Shown here one piece after another: positions 5,660-10,653 of a stretch of DNA of 10,653 nucleotides. The stretch is taken from NCBI GenBank assembly GCA_016839955.1, contig JAEOTI010000047.1:1-10653 (forward strand). Direction: 5' to 3'. The notes under the pieces were generated by a model. It was not told the DNA's origin. It did no database searches and worked only from the letters and a program-made list of their open reading frames with translations. Positions within the stretch are counted from its first letter, which is position 1. Each line of letters opens with the position of its first letter. Source of the DNA: Candidatus Hodarchaeota archaeon (GTDB lineage: Archaea > Asgardarchaeota > Heimdallarchaeia > Hodarchaeales > YT1-057). A program made the position numbers and the translations under genes.

Positions 5660-6433
5660 TTAAAAAAATTCATCAAGAAGTTGGTAAAATTCGATTTTTT
5701 GCCAATTTGGTTTAATTCCATATTTTTCCAGGAATAAATCTGCACATCTTTTTCCACCAAAGTTGTAGATAATACTTCGAATACATAATGCAATATCTTG
5801 GTACCGATCACTTATTCCCGCATTACCAAAATCAACAAAACCACTTAATTTGCCACCATCGATCAGAATGTTTGGTAAACAATAGTCCCCATGAGTGAAA
5901 ACAGGGTCATCTATATCTAGTCTGGTTGCCAATAGTTCTTGATACAGTGCTTCTGCTGTTCTTCCTTGTCGTTTCTCGTCAAAATCTTCTTCTCGAACAA
6001 AACCACGTTTCATCCGGGTTCTTGCTCTTGATAACTGAATATCGAGAGAGTTGTTAAAGGGACACTTAGTAATATCAATAGAATGAATCCTTCTTAATCC
6101 CCGAGCAAGAATCGAAACAACAGTTTTTCGTTCTTCTATTGAAGCATGATGAGAAGGGACTCCTTTCAAAGCTGCTAGGAGGAGAAACTCTTGGGAATTA
6201 TAACATGTGTAAAACAAGACTCGAGGAACTGGTAGTTTGCCGAACAACCATTTCAATTTCTCTCGTTCCTCTAAGAATCTTATTTCAGATAAACGATCAG
6301 TGATTTTTAAATATAAAGGATTTTTTTCATTGCCACTTAGGTGGAAAATAGCTGTACGGGGATCACCACTAATAACTTCCTTCCAGATATAACCTTTGAT
6401 GAGTTTTTTTAAATCAGGGGGAAGTTCAAACAT
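5660..6433 (-). CDS. APH(3')-like aminoglycoside phosphotransferase family kinase
   Basis: ATP-dependent kinase of the aminoglycoside 3'-phosphotransferase group, 257 residues from ATG 6433 (family about 260-270). Numbered from the longer in-frame ATG at 6478, it has the ATP lysine Lys58 (YLKITD), the helix-C glutamate Glu71 (EREKLKWL), then KLPVPRVL and HSIDITKCPF. The catalytic loop HGDYCLPN carries Asp198 and Asn203, and Asp216 of GFVDFG binds metal. The C-terminus reads DRYQDIALCIRSI and ends YQLLDEFF. These match APH(3')-II/III landmarks along the whole length, including the substrate-side C-terminus. I prefer ATG 6433 because MFELPPDLKKLI aligns with the family start and lies about 30 bp from a TATA-like box. 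Bacterial origin by transfer is likely (inference). The drug or sugar substrate cannot be read from the sequence. Confidence 0.88.
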   Translation of the reverse strand: MFELPPDLKKLIKGYIWKEVISGDPRTAIFHLSGNEKNPLYLKITDRLSEIRFLEEREKLKWLFGKLPVPRVLFYTCYNSQEFLLLAALKGVPSHHASIEERKTVVSILARGLRRIHSIDITKCPFNNSLDIQLSRARTRMKRGFVREEDFDEKRQGRTAEALYQELLATRLDIDDPVFTHGDYCLPNILIDGGKLSGFVDFGNAGISDRYQDIALCIRSIIYNFGGKRCADLFLEKYGIKPNWQKIEFYQLLDEFF

Positions 6434-6459
6434 GTGAATCGTTTTCACCAAGAAATAGC

Positions 6460-6467
6460 TAAATTTA
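6460..6467. promoter_or_regulatory. palindromic TATA-like box shared by the kinase and propeller genes
   Basis: TAAATTTA is its own reverse complement. Its centre lies 30.5 bp from the kinase ATG (6433, minus) and 31.5 bp from the propeller ATG (6495, plus). No second box is evident in the 61-bp gap, so one site could direct both divergent, nearly leaderless transcripts. Confidence 0.5.
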
Positions 6468-6494
6468 CAAAGATTCAAAAAAATAATGATCTAA

Positions 6495-7874
6495 ATGAAT
6501 TCTTCTAAATCACAAGATTTAGCATCTAGTTCTTGGCCTCGGTTTAGATGCAATAGTTTTTCATCTGGTAAAAGTTCCTTTCCAGGGCCTAGTGGTGATA
6601 CAGTTATCTGGAAAACCACGGTTGGGAAAATATCGAATGAACCTGCCATTGGAGAGGATGGTACAATTTTTTTACCTCTCGAGCCCGATGAATTAGTCGC
6701 AGTTAGCTCCACAGGTAAAGAATTATGGAGAAAATCCTTCTTTGCTCATATGAAGAAACCTCTACGAGGGATTACTACACCTGCGATTCGGTCTGATAGA
6801 AGCCTTATTGTTCCAACTTTTCGTAAGGTTTCTTGTTTAGAGCCTGATGGAACAATTCGTTGGGATAGACTAATTGATGGTCTCCCTGCAGCTCCTAATA
6901 TTAGTGATCAAGGAATTATATATGTCCCTGCTCACAGTGTTGATTGGATTGGTGTTTATGTAATATCCCCTGAAGGGGAAGCTTTTGGTGAAGATGACCC
7001 AAAACTTTATGCTGGTCGATTTTTCCCTCGAAATAATGCTGTTACTCCCGCTGTTATTAGTCAAGACGGTAATGTGATCGTTGGTCATCAAGTAAATATC
7101 ACTCATCCTGAAGCTTATACTTGGGATCCTCCAGATGAAGTCGATGAAGAGTTTTCAACTGAATGTGTAATTTTTACTCCTGAAGGGAATCAGATAGGAA
7201 AAGTAAAACTGAAAGGATCTGGTGGTAATCCCGATAAATTTGCTATCACTCATGGGATTGACGATGATATCCTTATCATTGGTTTTTGGTTTCAAGAGAT
7301 TGTTGGATTTTCTTTAAATAGAATTATAAACGAAAAAAGACCAAAAAAAATAGTTAAATGGGACGCTTATTGCAATACTAAGAAATTTGATTGGGGATGG
7401 TACTCTTCTAATGATAAAGACGGTGATGAAGGTGAAATATATTCACGAAGGGTTAGGGGCTATCCTGCTGTTGACGATGAGTCTAAGGTTTATGTTCGTT
7501 TAACTAATCAAGACAATTATAGTCCTTCGAATTTTATTCTTCAAATAAACCCTACTAAAAAAGTTGATATGCCTATAAAGGTCTATAAATACCCTAAAGA
7601 TGGTCGAAAGAAACCGCGAATTTTACATGAAACTCGTAAAATTTTAGACTATAACGTATTGAAAACGTCTAGAGCAGTAGAAGCAAATCCTATAATTGAT
7701 AGTAATGGACATATTTACTTGGGTACAACTACGGGTAAGGTACATGTCTTCAACTCCGCTGGAGAGGAACAACGAATTATCAATGCTGAACATCCCATAA
7801 AATATCTTGTTATTGGAGCAAAGAAGTCACTTGTGGTTGCAACAAAGGACAATAATCTCATTTGTGTACAGTAA
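6495..7874 (+). CDS. PQQ-like beta-propeller repeat protein, cytosolic
   Basis: A 459-residue protein of the PQQ-like (PQQ_2) beta-propeller class. The start WPRFRCNSFSSGKSSFPGP (about 14-32) is the usual WPxFR...G entry motif. Blades follow with strand patterns such as PAIGEDGTIFLPLEPDELVA (50-69), VSSTGKELWRKS, PAIRSDRSLIVP, LEPDGTIRW, PNISDQGIIYVP and, at the end, PIIDSNGHIYLGTTTGKVHV. A long, less regular middle part (about 200-390) includes charged insertions such as DWGWYSSNDKDGDEG. Unlike many relatives it has no signal peptide, so it probably stays in the cytosol. Nothing shows that it binds PQQ; such propellers commonly act as binding platforms. The ATG at 6495 fits the upstream TATA-like box. 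Pairing with the divergent kinase is conserved-looking only if other genomes show it. Confidence 0.85.
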   Translation: MNSSKSQDLASSSWPRFRCNSFSSGKSSFPGPSGDTVIWKTTVGKISNEPAIGEDGTIFLPLEPDELVAVSSTGKELWRKSFFAHMKKPLRGITTPAIRSDRSLIVPTFRKVSCLEPDGTIRWDRLIDGLPAAPNISDQGIIYVPAHSVDWIGVYVISPEGEAFGEDDPKLYAGRFFPRNNAVTPAVISQDGNVIVGHQVNITHPEAYTWDPPDEVDEEFSTECVIFTPEGNQIGKVKLKGSGGNPDKFAITHGIDDDILIIGFWFQEIVGFSLNRIINEKRPKKIVKWDAYCNTKKFDWGWYSSNDKDGDEGEIYSRRVRGYPAVDDESKVYVRLTNQDNYSPSNFILQINPTKKVDMPIKVYKYPKDGRKKPRILHETRKILDYNVLKTSRAVEANPIIDSNGHIYLGTTTGKVHVFNSAGEEQRIINAEHPIKYLVIGAKKSLVVATKDNNLICVQ

Positions 7875-7945
7875 TTCGCATTTCTTCATTAAACATCGGA
7901 GTTTATTATATCGATTCGCTTGCCCAAGTGACAACTTTTTAGAGA

Positions 7946-7962
7946 ATCACACCTAGTGTGAT
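7946..7962. promoter_or_regulatory. 17-bp operator-like palindrome before the surface-protein gene
   Basis: ATCACAC-CTA-GTGTGAT is a perfect 7-bp inverted repeat with a 3-base spacer. It lies 19 bp before the ATG at 7982 and directly upstream of the TATA-like TTATTTATA (7963-7971). If the upstream TTTTTAGA (7936-7943) is the real box instead, the palindrome would sit between box and transcription start. Either position suits a dimeric transcription factor. As RNA it could form a hairpin, but only a broken T-run follows. Confidence 0.55.
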
Positions 7963-7971
7963 CTTATTTAT
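7963..7971 (+). promoter_or_regulatory. possible TATA box of the surface-protein gene
   Basis: TTATTTATA resembles an archaeal TATA box but is centred only 15 bp before the ATG at 7982, too close for a start about 25 bp downstream. Either the gene starts at an in-frame TTG (8000), which keeps the signal peptide, or an upstream T/A-rich box (7936-7943 or 7903-7911) is used. Confidence 0.3.
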
Positions 7972-7981
7972 AGAATGAAGT

Positions 7982-9946
7982 ATGGAGATTGACCGGACGT
8001 TGAAAGGATGGATTTCTAGATTTATACTCTTATTATTTCTTGTTTCTCTCTTAACCACCAGTGATAGAGCTTCTCCTGCAATACCTCATCAATTAACTCA
8101 AACATTGCAAATTGCCTTACCAAATACTAGTAATTATGGTGAAGCAACTATTGATGGGGAGTTAAGTGAATGGTCTTCTGAGGAGTTAATTGCATATCCA
8201 AAAGACTCAGGATTTACTCGTGAAAAAAATATAACAATAAAATCTAAACTTGCTTTTAATGAGACTCATTATTTTGGTTTCTTTGAAATCGAGGATGATC
8301 CTCTGAATTCATCCTTTCCTTTTAATGCCAACGATACTAAAATAGGTGATTTCTTATTTTTTGGTTTTCATGATGTGTTAGAGAATACGATACATGATGG
8401 TATAGTCTCTACTATCATCCTAGAAGATCATGAACTTGTTTTTTCTGAAGTATGGGATGAAGCGAATTTTACCTCAGTACCTTCCGTTCCTGGTGCTTCT
8501 CAGGCAACGGTCGATTTAGACTATCTTAATGAAGATGAGTGGAATGCTACGGATCTAAACTCATCTATAGGATGGGTTAATATCACATATGAAGGTGATA
8601 ATTGTAAAATCTGGTTTGCTAAATCTCTGGGAGAGTTTAATATCTCTCTCGCCCCAGGTTTCCCAGAAATTCTGGTTGAAGTCAGTGATCGTTCATTCTA
8701 TTATAATGGGACCCATGGACCTTTCAATCATACATCTGGAGCAGCTACAGATTGGAATCCTTTGCATAAAAGAGTGGAAATGTCAAACAAAAGTAGTAGT
8801 AGTATTCCAGATATTGACTGGGATACTGTGAATTGGACATTAAATGTATCATCATATACAAAGTTCTATTGGGGACGTACACCTCGTGAATTTCGTATAG
8901 GCCTTCGGAATAATGATGAGAAAGTGTTTGTTGGTCTTGAAGTCGAACTTCCGTATGTTAATCAAACAAACGAAGTTTTTGGTCGTAATCTAGAACCTTT
9001 TTGTGCAACAATTGCTGTGGAATTCTACGAACGTGTTCCAGATGAAGTTCGAACTGCTCAGATTCTTTTTGCCACTATTTTTAATGATAACCTTACTAGT
9101 GTGTTTGCTGGTCTTCAAAATATCACAAGCTCCTTATCATCTTATCCAAACAACATCCATGAAGGAAATTGGGGTCACGATCAGCGATTCTATACAATGC
9201 ATTATCCCTTTGCTTACACTTATTCATCACTTTCTAGTTCAGGAAAATATACAATAGAAATGTCTACAGATCTTAACGCTCTTGACATTCCAGCATATGG
9301 AAATGGGACTCATGGGGAAGTTATCTACTTCTCAGCTTCAATGAGGGTAAATTATTTTGATCAAGAAGATTACACCTCACTTTTAACTAGAGCAGAGGAA
9401 GAACGTGCTTGTTATTCTTATTATATCCAGGATTGTCGACCATTAAGTCTTTTATGGGAATTTCAAGTCGCTAGTGATTGGGTAAATGTAGAAGGCACCC
9501 AGAACACTCCAGAACTTTTCGCTTGGAATCCCACCGTATTACTAATAAGCACTTCACTTTACCCGGTTCAGAACATTACTTTTTCAGATGATGAAACCCA
9601 AGGAACCACTAACATCTTCTTTGAGGTTGTAGATGAGTATCCGTCTAGTGTTGAACTTATGTATCAAATCATTGAGAAAACAGATGAAATCACCATACCC
9701 CTCAGCCCCTCCATAAGTAATGGATTACTCTACTCTACTGAAATAAGTGGTTTAAAGAATGGAGACGAGATTCTTTATAGCATAAAGGTTGTTGATCAAT
9801 TTAATGTTACCACTATCACTCCATTTGTGAGGTATATTTTTGGGACAGTAAACGCTGATAGTGCTCCTGTTTATCTTCTTTCAATCGTTGGAGCTTTGGC
9901 AATTATTGGATTTAAATTCAGGTTATCTAGAAAGAAAAATCATTAG
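7982..9946 (+). CDS. large membrane-anchored, N-glycosylation-rich surface protein
   Basis: A 654-residue exported protein facing the outside of the cell. Residues about 9-32 form a signal peptide or anchor (WISRFILLLFLVSLLTTSDR). A C-terminal span at about 629-646 (YLLSIVGALAIIGFKF) is followed by the basic tail RLSRKKNH, fixing the ectodomain outside. I count about twenty N-x-S/T sequons. The first ectodomain part opens with ATIDGELSEWSSEE (about 55-68), a pattern of CBM9/DOMON-like beta-sandwich domains. A second similar stretch may span about 285-500. The region before the anchor (about 535-622) looks like an Ig or fibronectin-III fold, ending in DEILYSIKVVDQFNVTT. No catalytic motif is seen. 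Ligand binding or a cell-surface structural role is inferred only. An operator-like palindrome precedes it, and it converges with the GTPase gene. Confidence 0.82.
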   Translation: MEIDRTLKGWISRFILLLFLVSLLTTSDRASPAIPHQLTQTLQIALPNTSNYGEATIDGELSEWSSEELIAYPKDSGFTREKNITIKSKLAFNETHYFGFFEIEDDPLNSSFPFNANDTKIGDFLFFGFHDVLENTIHDGIVSTIILEDHELVFSEVWDEANFTSVPSVPGASQATVDLDYLNEDEWNATDLNSSIGWVNITYEGDNCKIWFAKSLGEFNISLAPGFPEILVEVSDRSFYYNGTHGPFNHTSGAATDWNPLHKRVEMSNKSSSSIPDIDWDTVNWTLNVSSYTKFYWGRTPREFRIGLRNNDEKVFVGLEVELPYVNQTNEVFGRNLEPFCATIAVEFYERVPDEVRTAQILFATIFNDNLTSVFAGLQNITSSLSSYPNNIHEGNWGHDQRFYTMHYPFAYTYSSLSSSGKYTIEMSTDLNALDIPAYGNGTHGEVIYFSASMRVNYFDQEDYTSLLTRAEEERACYSYYIQDCRPLSLLWEFQVASDWVNVEGTQNTPELFAWNPTVLLISTSLYPVQNITFSDDETQGTTNIFFEVVDEYPSSVELMYQIIEKTDEITIPLSPSISNGLLYSTEISGLKNGDEILYSIKVVDQFNVTTITPFVRYIFGTVNADSAPVYLLSIVGALAIIGFKFRLSRKKNH

Positions 9947-9969
9947 TGGATCTTTCTTTCCTCTTCTTC

Positions 9970-10653
9970 TTATTTACTTCGATTCAAGGCTATTTCAATG
10001 ACATCAGAATCCATCAAAACGTGGTCTAACCCAACCTGTTGACCTGGAAATTCAACTGACGCTCCCCATACTTTTGCATGACGAAAAAGGTTTAGAAAGT
10101 CCTTATGGATTTTCTCAGCTAACTCTTCGACACTTGTCCCTTGGGGACAAACAAATGGGCGAGAATAATCAGGTTTTTTCTTTGGAGGTTTTGTGTAGAT
10201 TCTAATGACCTCTAAAATATGGAAGAGGTCCTTTTTCAGGTCTTCAAGTGAATGGTCGTTCTTCATCGAAGTTGGATAGATAGGAAGAGAAGTAATATCT
10301 TTTAGATGGTAAAAGGGCTCTTTTGATCCAGGTAAGTCTCCCTTAGTTGCAATAATACCTAGCTTGTACATTGATTCGTCATTGACAATGAGTTTTGCAT
10401 TTTCCAGTTGTTCCTTAAGAAAATTGTATTGTCTGTCAATATCCATTGATAAATCGATAACAAACAAGATAGCATCACTAGTCCGGGCAACACGGACGAT
10501 TTGTTTACTTATAGCCCAGTCTTCTTTGAAATCGAGAAAACCTGGAAGGTCTACAATTTGAATTTTCAAATTTTCATATTCTAATGTTCCAGCAAGAGCA
10601 GTTCGAGTAGTATGAAGATAATCTCCGGTTTTGACATCAGTATTAGTTATTGC
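9970..10653 (-). CDS. DRG-type GTPase with C-terminal TGS domain, N-terminus outside the window
   Basis: Partial gene: the frame stays open to the right edge, giving 227 residues; the start, the P-loop (G1) and any N-terminal helices are missing. The visible part begins just before TTRTALAGTLEYENLKIQI (G2 region). G3 is DLPG, G4 is TKGD within IIATKGDLPG, and G5 is the TSMKN segment. The TGS domain follows, from about YTKPPKKKPDYSRPFVCPQG to DHVLMDSDVIEIAL. This order and the phrases IHKDF, KVWG and VEFPGQQVGLDHVL are typical of DRG proteins of the Obg/HflX superfamily, which work with translating ribosomes. Switch II (FLDFKEDWAISKQI) lacks the glycine-rich stretch of canonical DRGs, so this may be a paralogue. 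It converges with the surface-protein gene, 23 bp apart. Confidence 0.88.
   Translation of the reverse strand, partial: AITNTDVKTGDYLHTTRTALAGTLEYENLKIQIVDLPGFLDFKEDWAISKQIVRVARTSDAILFVIDLSMDIDRQYNFLKEQLENAKLIVNDESMYKLGIIATKGDLPGSKEPFYHLKDITSLPIYPTSMKNDHSLEDLKKDLFHILEVIRIYTKPPKKKPDYSRPFVCPQGTSVEELAEKIHKDFLNLFRHAKVWGASVEFPGQQVGLDHVLMDSDVIEIALNRSK

Noticed and set aside
6434..6478. Longer N-terminus of the APH(3')-like kinase (ATG 6478)
   Set aside because: It would add 15 residues not seen in the family and would place the start codon upstream of the TATA-like box at 6460-6467.
6491..7106. Minus-strand open frames inside the propeller gene (6491-6712 and 6870-7106)
   Set aside because: They lie opposite a well-supported repeat protein and show no motif of their own.
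8589..9257. Extra plus-strand open frames inside the surface-protein gene (8589-8831 and 9003-9257)
   Set aside because: Out-of-frame shadows; the main frame is continuous with signal peptide, sequons and anchor.
1..10653. A defence island or other new multi-gene system
   Set aside because: No nuclease, helicase, toxin-antitoxin or reverse transcriptase module is intact, and the genes are mostly single divergent or convergent units with unrelated functions. I also found no tRNA, rRNA or CRISPR array by eye.

Overview
The window looks like archaeal chromosome, most likely from an AT-rich Asgard archaeon of the Heimdall/Hod/Gerd type. This placement rests on gene content, not on a marker tree. 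The archaeal signs are a Sulfolobus-type OB-fold single-stranded DNA-binding protein with a Gly/Arg tail, a DRG-type GTPase with a TGS domain, a 40-residue-period TPR protein, an N-glycosylation-rich surface protein with a C-terminal membrane anchor, and TATA-like boxes about 25-35 nt before several start codons, often with little or no leader. Mixed in are genes of bacterial flavour: a Tag-type 3-methyladenine glycosylase, an APH(3')-like kinase and a methyltransferase whose closest remembered relatives are bacterial.

Layout. 1-272: AT-rich, no gene seen. 273-1367 (+): class I SAM methyltransferase with a winged-helix-like N-terminus. 1380-1967 (-): Tag glycosylase, convergent with the methyltransferase. 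1991-2187 (-): decayed C-terminal piece of an IS200/IS605-type TnpB, ending 23 bp before the tag start codon. About 2190-2513: non-coding, with short direct repeats and a TATA-like box in front of ssb. 2514-3047 (+): ssb, followed by two successive hairpin/T-tract terminators. 3118-3414 and 3439-3804 (-): a doubtful small ORF and a small four-helix membrane protein. 3911-5557 (+): TPR protein. 5660-6433 (-): APH(3')-like phosphotransferase. 6495-7874 (+): PQQ-like beta-propeller, divergent from the kinase across a 61-bp spacer. 7982-9946 (+): large membrane-anchored surface protein. 9970-10653 (-): C-terminal two thirds of a DRG/TGS GTPase that runs off the window.

The genes do not form one evident operon or pathway. 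Most are single transcription units facing each other in convergent or divergent pairs. I find no convincing new multi-gene system. The points most worth a second look are the intact APH(3')-like kinase in an archaeal setting, the near-symmetric promoter it shares with the propeller gene, the TnpB relic beside tag, the 17-bp operator-like palindrome before the surface-protein gene, and the inverted repeat over the ssb start codon.
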